Source: Pyxicephalus adspersus (taxonomy: Eukaryota; Chordata; Amphibia; Anura; Pyxicephalidae). Taken from it: a stretch of DNA of 64,000 nucleotides. Shown here one piece after another: positions 1-11,940 of the stretch. The notes under the pieces were generated by a model. That model was not told the origin of the DNA, did no database searches, and saw only the letters and a list, made by a program, of their open reading frames with translations. A program made the translations under genes and the position numbers. The DNA is taken from contig NC_092860.1 of the NCBI RefSeq assembly GCF_032062135.1, positions 127,387,770-127,451,769 on the forward strand, read 5' to 3'. The number at the start of each line of letters is the position of its first letter. Position 1 is the first letter of the stretch.

Positions 1-646
1 ATACAGAACACCCATTGCAAGAATAAAATAATTAGTGGACATGACTTAGAACCTTATTTCATGGTTGGCCTAGATATATCCCTATTTCTAAGGAACTAAC
101 CTCTAATTTGTCATCCTAACATGATCCACATCCTCCCACGCTTAACAGATTAAACCTCATAGACATAGCAAGGGGGGCAATGCCTTGCCCTTTAATCACA
201 TTTCATACAAGATCAGTAGCATATCTTTTACCAATATGCCTTACCGCTCTTTTTCTCTCTCATTATTTTGAAGCATACACCTGTAATTAGCAAGTCATTA
301 TGTCAAGTGAAATGTAGCTGGGGGGAGTCTGTCCACAGAGGATTTAACACTCATTGCCCAAAAATGCCTACCTGTTGTTTAACGTAAGATGGAACAGGTT
401 TCTTTGAAGTAAACACACCTGGGTTCGCTACATGAAGAGGAAAGTGTCAATGTTGACCACACCTGTGAACACAGCGTCATTTCTCAGGTGAAATCTGCCC
501 TCCAGCTCCTGGTTTTAAACATCCTTTAAATGGATCATTTTGTGTTTAGATACTTCTAACAAAGTCAACAGAACATTGTGTTTCAACCGTCCTTAACACT
601 GCATTGACCTGTGGGAAAGAAATCATGAAACCTGCACATTATAAAG

Positions 647-648
<2 letters not shown>
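1..648. other. No gene seen
   Basis: AT-rich sequence with short open frames only. I see no exon-like stretch and no repeat I can name. It ends at the microsatellite that follows. Confidence 0.6.

Positions 649-708
<60 letters not shown>
649..708. repeat. Compound (AT)n-(GT)n microsatellite
   Basis: About 25 uninterrupted AT units run directly into five GT units. This is a typical length-variable vertebrate dinucleotide repeat. Confidence 0.97.
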
Positions 709-802
709 ATCCAGTGTCAGCTGGTCACCTAATAGAGCTGACTGTGTTTTGTTTTTTTGTTTTTTTTTATCTAAGGCTTTACAATTTTTCTAATTCCTTT
801 AT

Positions 803-948
803 TAGGTTGGGTTCACATCTATGCTGCTGAGATGTACCATGCTGTAGGGTTCGGTAGCCCATTCATTTAAATAGGATTCTTACCATATAAAAGCACAAAA
901 ACAAACTGCTTCTACTGCACTGATGTACAGTTGTGAACCTGGCCATAG
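803..948. mobile_element. Possible small MITE with GTTCACA-type ends
   Basis: The left edge reads ggttgggttcacatct and the right edge reads cagttgtgaacctggcc, so the edges form an imperfect inverted repeat around gttcaca/tgtgaac. The ends resemble those of the element near 15.42-15.70 kb. No target-site duplication could be resolved. Confidence 0.3.
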
Positions 949-2805
949 TATTCCCACAAGATGATGGTCTGTTGTAAGTTCTTTTCTGTTTTTGTTTTTG
1001 GGGGAGGTAGCATGTACAAAGTGCCTACTTTTAAGGTTGTTGGGTCTTAGATCAGGTAGGTCAGACAATTTAGTAAACATGCACAGAACAGTTTCTTATC
1101 TTTGTGCCTTTTTAGGAAAATTTGAAGTATCTGTAATCACCATTGCACATCCTTTGTCTGTGAGATTCATTATAATGCTTTTGGCAGTATGTATTTGTTT
1201 TTGGATAGTGAGAATATAAAATACCTTTTAGTCTAAGACATTTAATTTAACTTTGTACATGATGGACTAAATAAAAAAATATCCTAAATGCCATGGCTGT
1301 GTTTTTGTGTTTGGTCTGTATTATGGAGAGCATATAGTTTTGATACTTCTTAGTTTTTTTTATTGCAGCTGTCATTCCTACTTTCAGGAGAAACTATTGG
1401 CTGCAAAGATATCCATATAAATATTGTTAATGCACGATAATATAGAATACCTCTTGCCATAAAGTAACCTTTCTGAATTTCAGGTGGGCAAAATACTAAC
1501 TTGGTGGCAACCTTACCTGTGACATATAATGCTTTACAAGATTTCCTGACAGTCTTTTACTGATGGAAATTCCCTTTCAGAATGAACAAGTATACATATA
1601 AAGAGTTGTTTTTCTGACATGCCTGTGATATGTACACAGTGGGTGAATTAGCATTAATGTAGATGTTGTCAAGGCTCCATTGCTGTCTCCACACCTTTTG
1701 CCTGAAGCTGTTTCTTTACTAAATAAATGGCGTGTCACTTTACACAAAGACACAAAAACTGATCTTACCTCATGCACGCATCTGAAGCGTAAAGTGTGAT
1801 GTGCATGAACTAGAAAGGACATGCAAATTCAATATCATGTGCTTTGTTGTTCCTTACAGTCAATTTAGGCAGATGAAGCTAGCCATATATAGGACTTACC
1901 ATATGCATCTGCTTATCAGGCAAAAGTCAGAATGAGAACATTTTTTTAAAGTTAGTTGGCTGGGGAAGACTGAGCTGAAGGGCAAAGGGGATATTTGCCC
2001 CCAGAGAGCGTACTAATAAGATATGGTGGGCTAGTGGTTCCACCATTGAGAGATTGATCAGCAGAGGACCTCCTTTCATTGTCATGGGTGGGTATTTTAC
2101 AAACAGCTTCTCCCTTTTCAGACCAGTGGTCACAGCTTCTGGCTGAGGGAAGTAATCCATTACCTATTTCCTTTCATGTCATATCTGGGAATGTGAAGAG
2201 CCACAAATACTGTGAAAAGTTGTGTCACAATAAGACATTTCCTTTAGAACTGCCCACCTTTCACCATTCCCACTAATTATTGCAGCACCATGATAAACTT
2301 TGCATCATACACTTTCTCTTGGTCTAGTCTTCCCCTGTTGGTATGATTAATAAGTACTGTTGTTATTTCACTTAATATAAGACTTTTGCAATGTTGCATT
2401 CAATTTCTTGCATGTTGGTGCTTACATTTTAATAGGCTTTTCCCTTACATTCCGAAAAATCTATAGTATATTAAAATCAAAATGCATTTGTTTTTATAAT
2501 ACTTACGTTTTTTATATGACACAAAGATAATCATATACCATTGTTACAATGTACAACATGGTAATGGTGTCATATACAATCAACTTGTAACATGTTATAA
2601 CGTAAGCAATATTGGTCTAAGGTAATGAGTCATAGAAGCAAAACACACTGCTATATACCAATAAGCAATGCAAAAATACTAGCTTGAGAAAAATCAACAT
2701 ACCAGAGATCATTATTTCTGGGTAATATCTGCCCCCTTCATCAAGAAGGGCCTTTCTGTATTAAAACTCACATTTATAAGGAATATAAATATTTCTTTTT
2801 TTTAT

Positions 2806-2812
<7 letters not shown>
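949..2812. other. No gene seen
   Basis: AT-rich non-coding sequence. Open frames reach about 80 codons, overlap on both strands and show no recognisable domain. I see no splice-site-bounded exon. Confidence 0.55.

Positions 2813-2841
<29 letters not shown>
2813..2841. repeat. (TA)n microsatellite
   Basis: An uninterrupted TA dinucleotide run of about 14 units. Confidence 0.95.
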
Positions 2842-2843
<2 letters not shown>

Positions 2844-3830
2844 TTTAAAAGTGACCTTAAAAACCTTAAAAACACATTCAAATAAAACTAAAAGAATAAC
2901 GTTTTTGCCTTAAGATACCCGTAGTTCAGAAAAATGATGTTACACAGCAAGTATTTAATTCAGTGAAGACATGAAATTTGGTAAGGGGCGACTTTCACCT
3001 ATAGCATATAGACAACTTTACAAACTTTAATGAAATATAAATGCTATGCTTCCCAATCAGCCTGGGGTCAATAACAGCATCCTAGGATGAAAAGAGTACA
3101 TGCATGTGTTTTACTACAAGAATTAGAAAACTGCAGATGACACAGAAGTGTAAAACTGGCAAGCTGGAGGACAGGTTGCATATACAAGGCTAGGCCCAAA
3201 CTTACTAGAGGCAAAAAACAGAGTTTTACGGTGCTCAATATATATAGTAATTTTGCATTTTGCATTTAAACAAAAGGCAGCTCTAAAACCATATGGCTTG
3301 TAACAAGTAAATCCACTGCTTTGAGCAGCCCAAACTTTAAAAGGCACAAATAAAAAATAAAAAACATTGTATAGATGATACAGCAGCTAAAAGTGACTGC
3401 TAAATTCAAATTAACCACAAAGTAAAATGAATGAAAAAAAAAATACAGCAAAGGGGTTGATTGTCCCAAAAACAATCAAAATTAAATTACAGTTTCCGAA
3501 ATATTTTTGCTCTAATCTCTCCCTAAAGAACTTTCATAGTTGAATCCTCGCATAAATTATTGAATCTTAAACCTAGAGGATTTTCTTCGACCCCAAAGAA
3601 CCTCTTTCCTTAAAGTGATGCATATGTAATTTAAACCGTATTTGAATAAATACAGTAATAAAACTTGGCCAATGAGTTTACTTGAAGTTCTGGAATATTT
3701 TCATGCATGTTTAGGCCATATTGGCATAATACTAACTGTGTGGATATTTATAAAAATGTACATATACTTATAACAATGCTGTTTATACTACGTTCATTTC
3801 ATAATGTGGACCTAAATTAAAATTTTCACC
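2842..3830. other. No gene seen
   Basis: AT-rich sequence with no recognised gene or repeat. It ends at a T-run that passes into a G-run at about 3832-3845. Confidence 0.5.
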
Positions 3831-3874
3831 TTTTTTTCGGGGGGGTTTAAAGGTAAAGCCTCTCCCCTTCTGTC

Positions 3875-3935
3875 TTGGTCATCGTGGCATCCCAGGAGAC
3901 TTCTGGCTGCTCTTTCTTTGCATGCCCAAAAGCTT
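3875..3935 (+). repeat. Fragment of a dispersed repeat (ctgctctttctttgcatg type)
   Basis: The stretch 'catcccaggagacttctggc' followed by 'tgctctttctttgcatgccc' closely resembles 11647-11690, which has the same order of words (catgt/cccaggga, ggctgctccttctgtgcatg). I treat the two as copies of one interspersed repeat family. The rest of the family is not visible here because a MITE fragment follows directly. Confidence 0.45.
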
Positions 3936-3956
3936 TTTCTATGAGAGCTTTTTCAT

Positions 3957-4112
3957 GAGCTTTATTTATTAAAGTTCTCCATGGCTGGAGAGGATACACT
4001 TTCGTTGCTGGGTGATCCAGCAAAGCTGGGATGGATTTCTTCAAAGTCATTAGCTATTTGCTAGCAAATGTTTTAAATTCTGCGCCAGATCCATTGCAGG
4101 TTTGCTGGATCA
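3957..4112 (+). mobile_element. Palindromic MITE, 3'-truncated copy
   Basis: It carries the family's first arm (ttattaaagttctccatggctggagaggatacac), the centre (gctatttgctagcaaatgtt) and the start of the second arm (caggtttgctggatcaccc). The last 50 or so bases of the second arm are missing. Complete copies at 40.0, 40.8, 55.0 and 58.7 kb define the element. Confidence 0.85.
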
Positions 4113-4145
4113 CCCATGAGAAGACTATTTAGTCAAGTGCATAGG

Positions 4146-4265
4146 CATTTTATTATCATTTTTATTAATAATAGTAAACAGTATTTATATAGTGCCAACA
4201 TATTACACATGTACGGATACAGACAGTGACACAGGAGGAAGAGAGAACCCTGCCACGAAGCTTTT
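4146..4265 (-). repeat. LINE/SINE 3' tail fragment
   Basis: It shares the words tatttatatagtgccaaca, tattacac, gatacagacagtgacacagg and ccctgcc with 42731-42890. The minus strand carries the tail that ends tatataaat plus ATT-type repeats. There is an internal deletion relative to the 42.7 kb copy. Confidence 0.7.
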
Positions 4266-5093
4266 TTCAGAGGGGGCAAGGCAATTTTAGTACTACTTTT
4301 TTTGTTTCAGGTAAATTTTTCACCTACTAAGAGTTGGTGATTTCAGAAAAGGGAATGAGCCCAGAAAGTAAAAGTAATGCAATAGATAGCAAAATAATAT
4401 TTAGTATCTGATAACACTTATATAATATGTACCATTTACCATAACAATAAACTTCACTTATTTGTTCCTTTTTATTCTGTTGTTTTTGCTATTGAACGAG
4501 TTAGGTTGTATTTGGTTAAAAGTGAATACACACAAAAAAAGCCTAATAATGAAGAAGTGTAAACCCAGGAATGGAATAAGGATTAGAAACCCTCTAACGT
4601 ACGTATTGCTGCAAGTCCGGCATTAAATGAGAGCCACAGTTTCCAAATCTGGACCTGCCAGGAGTACAGTATATCTATACTATGAAGGAAAAAAAACTAT
4701 TCTGTGGAAATAAGCAGTGATCTGCACACAATTTACACATCAGCAAGGTAAATTTTGTTTATACATCCTATACTCAAACCTTAACTTTAAGTACATTTAT
4801 AGCCTTCTTTATTAGAGGAATATGGAAGGCTGCCATTTTTTAGAATTAGCCTAAACACACAGACTGAGAGTAACAATCCAGCACATAAAAGGGGAGATAA
4901 GGCTGAATTATTTATCACGTTATATGATTTGTGGTAGTGAAAGAAAAACATTTTATGTATTTCTTGCTCCTTTGTTATCACTGAAGGATAAAGCAACAGC
5001 AAAGCAAAGCAATTGTCTTGTGAATTGACTACATATAGAAAGGCATGCAGCATCCAATGTGCACGGCTGCTAGAAAACACATACAATGTTGTA
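4266..5093. other. No gene seen
   Basis: AT-rich sequence. A 99-codon minus-strand open frame at 4787-5086 has no recognisable domain and no flanking splice sites. Confidence 0.5.
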
Positions 5094-5382
5094 TATTATT
5101 ATTATCCAGCTTTTATATAGGGCTGACATACTACGCTGTGCTGTACAAAGTTCGTAGTCATTTCACTAGCTGTCCCTCAAAGGAGCACACAATCCAATGT
5201 CCCTTCATTGTATTATGTTATTAAACCAGTCTATCGTCTAATTGGGAAGTCAAATACCTAATTGCATGTGGGAGTGGGAGGAAACCAGAGTACATGCAAA
5301 CTCCATAAAGATGGTATCCTGGCTGAGATTCAAACCTGGCACCTAGCGCTGCAAAGGCCTAACCACTGAGCCACCGTTCAAT
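5094..5382 (-). mobile_element. tRNA-derived SINE with LINE-type tail
   Basis: Read on the minus strand, it starts with a tRNA-like pol III promoter. The A box tggctcagtgg lies at 5373-5363 and the B box ggtttgaatc at 5336-5327 (consensus GGTTCGANTCC, one change at the cytosine). The body follows (tgcatgtactctggtttcct), then the tail (tgtacagcacagcgtagta) and an ATA/ATT repeat at 5094-5106. The copy at 48.9 kb has the same organisation on the plus strand. It is a dead retroposed copy, not a tRNA gene. Confidence 0.85.
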
Positions 5383-6430
5383 TTTTTTAATGAAGATCAT
5401 TTGGCCTACTGTGAACTTTTAAATAGATTTTGGCAGCAAGAGAATAATTGCCTTTCCTTGGAGCTGTAAAATTAATAATTGTTTTTGACTTGTCAAGCAC
5501 CTAGCTAATAAGAGGTGACCAAGGACCAAGATTAAAAACCCTGACACATGGGCCACCTTTCAACAGTCTTCTTAGGTGAAAGTGAAAACTTTATTTGTTT
5601 TTCTCTACACAAGATAGAAAACACTTCTCTGCACTCTGGACATTGTCTCTATGTACAATGCTTGTGTATTACAAACGGTGCCAGCCTGTACATTCTTCAG
5701 CAGTCAGGTGATTTTCTTGGTTGTTTGGAGGGTCATGTTATAACATTATTGAATCTAATATATTAGTGTCATTACGTTTGTTTGGTTACCACACCTAGCA
5801 ACTAGTTATGGAAAAGTCTATGTGAACAGATGTACGGTGTGAGACAAAGAACGTCTGGGCAAGGCAAAGTTTAAATGAATCTGTTAGATACACATTAACA
5901 CTTGGGACAATGGACCAGTAGAAGCATTCAGCTGCACGCGCAGTGTATGTGTGAGGCCGTACTGCTTGTCTTTAGGGTGGATGAAGCACGGCATGCTTTG
6001 TCTTCAGCTTTTCTTTAAACAGCTATACACTTTGTGGTTTAGAAATAATCAGCAGATTCTAGGGTTGGCTTGCAGTTCAGGTTGAGGAGCCCTGTAAACA
6101 AATATGTGAGTCAACCATGTTGGTTAGTGTAACACTACATCAGAGATAACAAAATGTATCTTACAGAGGAACAAGAGTAACAATCAATCAATAGGCTGCT
6201 TCTGATTTGCAGAAAAAGATTTGTATTTCTCATCCAGTCAAATATCAGAGCCATGTTGATGAACAGATTTATCTCTGCTGCAAGCCTGGTCACTTCCCTG
6301 CCCCAAGGAACTGTAGGATGTAGAAATTGACACTTTTAATGTTGTTCTGCTTTAGCTTTAACCTAGGTTCAGTCATGTCAAGTAATTGCACCCTTTATTC
6401 CTAAGCTGGAAACAGTTTTACAAAGGAGTT
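5383..6430. other. No gene seen
   Basis: AT-rich sequence with no supported gene. A 72-codon plus-strand frame at 5548-5766 is unremarkable. Confidence 0.5.
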
Positions 6431-7330
6431 TGGCAATAACGGATACACAAGTCTTTGTCTGGCTTAGTCAACTCATTGAAATGTTTGACCACTTATCATT
6501 TGGTTGCAAAATGTTTGTGGGTTTTCTAGAATAAACTGCTCATTTCAGATCATTTTAGATTCCCCCAAAACCTTTTAATAGGATTCAAGTCAGGGCTTTG
6601 ACCAAGTCAGCCTTTAACACTTTTTCTTTTTTATTTATTTTCTAAACCATTTTTTGGTTTGTTTTGGATTAACATTAAAAGATCCATTTTCAACTTTCAG
6701 AAGTTGACTTCACATTTTCCTCAAAATGTTCTGATATGATGTATATTACATGCGCCTCTTCTGATGAAATGCTGTTTTAGGTTTGCACTGCTTATGTCTA
6801 CAATTGCTGCAGCCAAACAACTTTATTTTTCACCCTCCACCTCTAATTAGGTTACATTAGTGCAATCACTTTCTAACTGTAAATGCATTCACCGGAACAC
6901 CAACTATTTCCTGCAGATTCCATGATTAATTGTTGGTGCTTTTAGAGTCTTCTTCAAATTTAAATAATTTGGCATTCTTTTTAAATCCCTATACCAACTC
7001 TTCCCACAACCCTCTGCTGAGGGTGTCAGACAGCACTTTTGAGCTTAGTGTGATGATACCAAATTAGTAGCAACCAGAAGACCAGATTCTCAGAAGCTAA
7101 GGTTTAAAAAGGTTCAAAAAATTACAGGTTCCACTTACGTTCTTCCTGTAGGATTCAATCATTTACACGTCATTTGTATCAATTGATTCTAATTTCATTG
7201 ATTTGTTGTGACATTAAATGTAGGGGTGTACGTACTTTGCTCATTGCATTTATGTTCATTCAGAATAATAGTGAATACACCCTGCCAGTCTTTCGTGTCA
7301 TTTGTTCATGTAATTCCCTTTTCTATGTAG
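6430..7330 (-). pseudogene. Tc1/mariner transposase relic
   Basis: Tc1-family transposases cut and paste DNA using a DDE/D catalytic triad. On the minus strand at about 6554-6606 one frame reads LGQSPDLNPIKRFWGNLK. This matches the conserved Tc1 block around the second catalytic aspartate (QSPDLNPIEnlW..LK), with the usual glutamate after PI changed to lysine. The following minus-strand bases (6553 down to about 6430) still resemble the C-terminal part of the family (kpt/npqt region) but contain stops. The upstream part, up to about 7330, has no continuous frame; its tgtaggggtgtacgtacttt near 7220-7240 resembles Tc1-type element ends. The outer boundaries are estimates. It is heavily decayed and cannot be functional. 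Confidence 0.7.
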
Positions 7331-7581
7331 GCACTGTTTAAAAAAAAAACAAATATTTGTTTTTTCAAATATGTTGAAGTCAACAATTTCCATGCATTGT
7401 ATTTATTTTTTCCCATGACTGTATTTGCAACGAACTTAAACCTGATTCTACAAATCTTTCTAGTTATCTGAGGGAACGTAGTCAGTTACTAATCATTACT
7501 TTAATGGGCATTTTCCTTCTATGAGAAATATAAATATTGTTAAATAAACCTTGAGCAATTCTGTATTTTAATAAGTTATAT

Positions 7582-7589
7582 TTATATAC
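7582..7589. repeat. 8 bp target-site duplication, left
   Basis: ttatatac, an exact match to 7827-7834. It flanks the hAT-type element between them. Confidence 0.9.
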
Positions 7590-7826
7590 CAATGGTCCCC
7601 AACCTTTTGGAGCTCACGGATCACTAAATCTATGGACCCTGGTCCAGGCATGCACAGGGAGCCGTGTGTCACTCAAAGGGGAAGAAACTTTCCCCAGAGC
7701 GACGTCATGATGCCAGAACACAACCCACCCAGCACCCTGAGCATGCGATGGAGACCTTCTCCTGACCCCACTGGGGGGTGCATCGGCCAGAGCCGCGGCC
7801 CAGCTGTCAGTCAGTTGGGACCCCTG
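7590..7826 (-). mobile_element. hAT-type non-autonomous element, complete
   Basis: A 237 bp element. The left end reads caatggtccccaaccttttg and the right end reads gttgggacccctg, an imperfect terminal inverted repeat of the hAT type (CAGNGGTCCCCAAC). It is bounded by the perfect 8 bp duplication ttatatac, and 8 bp is the target-site length expected of hAT transposases. It contains the family words tcactcaaaggggaagaaac, gtcatgatgcca and ggccagagccgcgg. There is no coding capacity, so it moved with a transposase supplied elsewhere. The copies at 7980-8127 and 21415-21691 are in the opposite orientation. Confidence 0.9.
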
Positions 7827-7834
7827 TTATATAC
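7827..7834. repeat. 8 bp target-site duplication, right
   Basis: ttatatac, identical to 7582-7589. Confidence 0.9.
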
Positions 7835-8330
7835 TATTTGGAGGATAATAGTAGCAGGAGAAAATAAGTCAAAGATATATGTGTACAGTATGAGCTTTGT
7901 ATGCCATGGATAATGGGGACTGAATGTGCTAAAGTGTATAAAAATCGCTGGTGGCATAGATGATGGTAAGTAATGATGACCCCGCTTGGGGGGGCCGCAC
8001 CGGCCAGAGCCTCAGACCATGTCTCCCGGAGGGGTTCTGGCATCAGGAATGACATTCCTTCCCCTTTGAGTGACACACGGCTTGCAGAGTCAGTGGACCG
8101 TGATGTGCTAAAGGTTGGGGACCACTGCTTTATTACACACCCCACTGATGATATGGATGACGGACTTCAGAATTTTCTAGCGACATGGATGGTGGTAAAT
8201 AATTTGTGTGTGCCAGAGTATGGATCACAATAGTATTAATAACACTGGTAGTTGAGTGTGTTGGAGTGCCAAACTCACTAGTCATATGGATGGTGGTTAG
8301 AAGTGTTGCTCCAACATACCTCTGGTTGGT
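7835..8330. repeat. Possible degenerate minisatellite interrupted by a hAT fragment
   Basis: Variants of atggatggtggtaa recur (gatgatggtaag near 7959, ggatgacggac near 8156, ggatggtggtaa near 8187, ggatggtggtta near 8288) with variable spacing, and words such as gtgccagag and gtgccaaac also recur. The hAT fragment at about 7980-8127 lies within it. The repeat unit is not cleanly defined by eye. Confidence 0.35.
7980..8127 (+). mobile_element. hAT-type element, 5'-truncated copy
   Basis: It has the same family as 7590-7826 but is inverted relative to it. It runs from cttgggggggccgcaccggc through ttcccctttgagtgacacac to the terminal aaaggttggggaccactg. The left end is missing, and the right flank shows no matching duplication on the left. 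Confidence 0.85.
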
Positions 8331-9850
8331 TCTATTATTTAGATTTGCAAGTAGCAGCTGAGAGCCTATACACAATGGGCAATGGTACAATGTGGGCAGT
8401 AAAATCCACTCCCAATATACATAACACAACTTATGTTTTAGGTAAAGAAGCGTGAGCTGTGTGTACTGGCAGGGCAGTTCTCACTCGTCTCTCCTACTAT
8501 ATGTCTTTGTGCAGGAAACTAATGATGTCCGATAATATATGTACTATAAATATACCGTTATCTTGATCTTTGGGTTATTGGGAGCTTGATTTCCTTTCAC
8601 TGGATAAAGACGCATGATGTATAAATCTGAAAATGTTAATGTGCAGCTTTCTAATTTTTATATAAACATTTTTGACAGACGCACACCCAATGTCTGCTTT
8701 GTGTGTCCTCGGACTATTTATGGGATTGCAGTTACTCAGAGGAATTTGCATGACAACTAAAATTAAAACAACACTTCAAAGAAATGCTCAGTGCTAATTT
8801 TAGAGTGCATTGAATTGAAGGAAATGGTCTTGTGATTTAGACTTATTCAACATTTTTATTGTACTGTCTATCTGATAGTAGATGGGATTTTCATTGTTTT
8901 TTTGTGTGGTATATATTTTTTGTTAAATATACTGATTTGGGACACTCTAGTAGTTGTCTATTTTAGCAGCTGTAAAGTGTTGATCCCTTCAGAATGACTG
9001 GGGGGAAATGATCATTTATAGAACACCTAAAGTTTTTAATAAAAGTCTACTGGCTGCCTGTTTTTGTTACATTAAGATGAAAAGAATGTTAAACGGTAAT
9101 GATATTTTAGGGGAGTAACCTATGTTGGTGATTCCTATCTAGTGCTGCTAAGAGATTAAACCAGTCACCTAATTTACAACACAACCAAATCAATGTTCTC
9201 TAACAAAGTGATTGCCAGTAAAGAGATAGGATTTTGGAAAATTGTAGCCTATGGTAGAAGTTATAGCACGACTATCAATTTTCTAATATTAAATGCATAC
9301 ACATAAAATGAAGACTGGGGAAACCATTATTTATGCCAAGTTCATTCCTCCTAAAATGGTCATCCTTGGGAATGAAACTCATTCCTGATTCATGGACAGT
9401 TGTGAAATGCACTCCATAGGAGCCTTTTCCCATGTATTAATAACTTTATAACTCATTATATTATATATGTTTCTATTAAATTATTAATACCAATACCATT
9501 TGTTAGTTGTTTTCCATTTGGGAAAAGGAGAATGTGAAAGTTGTGTTGCACTGTCTGGCATATAGGTGTGTTAGGGCATTTTTAGGGCATATTGATTGAG
9601 AATAACAAACTTCCACTTTTCACACCTCCTAAAAATACTATCATAATGGTAACATTGTAACATTGTACATCCTGTTGGGGTGTTAAAAATATCTGAGAAA
9701 TGTAACCTCCACAAGAAAAGACTTGTCCCCATATAGCAAGGTCTGGTAGATACATTTTATTGTTAATTTTTCTTCCTTATAATTGAGAAGGATTTGATAT
9801 CCTATCAGCTATTTTGGATAAATTCACCCTCTAGGTTTAGGGAATTCTTT
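8331..9850. other. No gene seen
   Basis: AT-rich sequence with no recognised gene or repeat. Confidence 0.5.
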
Positions 9851-9859
9851 TGGCTTTCT

Positions 9860-10025
9860 GACCCGGTTCCTAACCCAGTCAGAAGGAACCCTGGAAATAA
9901 TCTTCAGGCCATAGGGAACCCCCTTCATAAAGTATTATATCTACAGCTTACAGTATATTAGAAGGATATGAATAAAAAACCCTGGTTCAGAAAGTCTTTT
10001 TAAGGGAACCCCAATGCATCCAATC
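9860..10025 (+). repeat. Fragment of hAT-like repeat family B
   Basis: It contains gaaccctgg, cttcaggccatagggaaccc, atctacagcttacagtat and ccctggttcagaaag. These words occur in the same order in the longer copies at 36385-36645 and about 17790-18500. The middle of the element is deleted here. Confidence 0.6.
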
Positions 10026-10030
10026 CAATA

Positions 10031-11640
10031 TGTAGCCTTCATTTTCCAGTTCTATACACCTGCCCCAGGTATGACAATGGGATTTGTAATGATATATTTG
10101 TAAAGAATTGCTTGTTGTGTATATTGTCAAATGCAAAAGCACAAATGATAAATCTCAAATTCAGGTGGAAACAAATACAGAAACTACTGAATGGCACACG
10201 TTTCTCACTTTGCTAAAAATATGTAACTATTTGGTGAATGATTCTACCAGCTGTCATCCCTAAATGAAACATCAATTTTCGATTTAATTAACATTTAATG
10301 AAATTTCAGGACTACGCCAGTAGCAGTTCTGGAATCAGATTTCTGGGGCAAATAGATAATGCTTCTTTTAGAAACAATGTAAAAAGCAAGTTGTTTATCT
10401 TCTGAAAATCTTGAAGACATGTAGAGAAGTATGCAGTTAATGACACTTCTGGACTGGTCAACACATTCCTGAGGACAACAGGCTGCTTTCATCTTCCTAG
10501 TAAAATTCAGGCACATCTCTCAGAAGCTTATTACTTGTCATTATAAGCAAAACAATAATTACTATCCAAATCACTCAGCTCTGTACTCCAGACCTAAATT
10601 TACCAGAATGATCCACCCAAGCCACACCTGTAAAACGTGTCATGTTGAAATGAACTTTCTTCAACTTACTCATAGGATACACAGCCAAGCGCTCAGCATT
10701 CCTGAAATTTATCTGAAGACGCCAAAGCCCAACTATAATGATAACTCTATGCGCATCCAACTTTATTTACCATGAAGTCTGAAAATTAGAGCATGACTAG
10801 ACAATGCAGCCACAATTTAAGGCATATGCTTTGTGCCACACCTGTCAAAGACAAAACAAAATTCTGTTATCAGTCATACCTGTAGAAACGTGACTGGGCA
10901 TTCTGGGACTTGTATAGTTATGTACAGTAGAATTACAATAAAGGACATGTATAGCTAAGGTGGGTAATATGACCAGGCATGCCTTGTAATGTATGAAGTT
11001 TCAGAAACATAAAATGACTACAGGGCTGTAACACTGACTTGTCTAACACTGGGAGTCTAGTCTATGGAACTGTATGAGTGCTTCTGAAGGCATAAATCTA
11101 CATAGTGGACCCTGATATAGGCAAGTCTTTGTAAATATGACTCAGATCCATGACCTCATTCTTAAGTCATGCATCTTTCACTTCCAGGTCTAATCATTCA
11201 CCCGATCTTATTACATGCATTAAGCTAAATATGGAAAATTTCCAACGGTTAATTCAAAAAGCCCGAGCAGGAAAATATCTGAACTTAATATTACGTATTC
11301 TATCATAAACCAACAAAAAATATTCTACAGCTCTACAGAAGTTACCTTTCTTTACCACAGAAACTTTTCCAGTGTAATTGTGTTTATATCATTTAAAAGC
11401 TTGACTCCATTGACCATAAATTGTGGAAATTCTGCATAACTATGACACACCTACATGACCTAGTTCCAATGAGGTGCCTTCTTGGATTCCTGTACAATAA
11501 CCATTTGGATCCCATCATACTCCATCTTACCTTGCCAATAGTAAATGCTAGCAACTTTTTTGAAGTTTTGGTACCCAGACAGAAAGCTACGACGATAAAT
11601 GGATAAATGAATGGGAAACCCAGAGTCTCCTAAAATACAT
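10031..11640. other. No gene seen
   Basis: Non-coding AT-rich sequence. Short open frames of 60-73 codons on both strands have no recognisable content. Confidence 0.5.
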
Positions 11641-11646
11641 ACATCA

Positions 11647-11935
11647 CGTATCCCAGGGACTTTAGGCTGCTCCTTCTGTGCATGTACAGTGAGATTGTTA
11701 CTTTTTTACATTTACAAGAGGAAAACATTTACAGGAGCCTGACCAGTGTAAGGTGGGGTGATGTAGGGAGAAGCCAGGACAAAAAGGAAGACGATGGGGG
11801 TGCCCAGTGGTTCCTCCGCGCCAGGACAAAGAAAGGATCCAGGACGACGTGGACCCGAATGGAAGCCAGTTGTGGATGGATCGATGGCTCTGCAGAAGTA
11901 AAGGTAAGTGTCCTTTTTTTCATGAAACTTCTGCT
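11647..11935 (+). repeat. Dispersed repeat with an exon-like open segment
   Basis: The start (cccagggactttaggctgct, ccttctgtgcatg) is shared with 3875-3935. The later part is more GC-rich than its surroundings and holds an 85-codon open frame at 11682-11939. The stretch gcagaagtaaag followed by gtaagtg (near 11898-11911) looks like a splice donor. I believe this segment belongs to a repeat seen many times in frog genomes, so the frame is more likely repeat-derived than a host exon. No protein domain is recognisable. Confidence 0.45.
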
Positions 11936-11940
11936 TTAAA

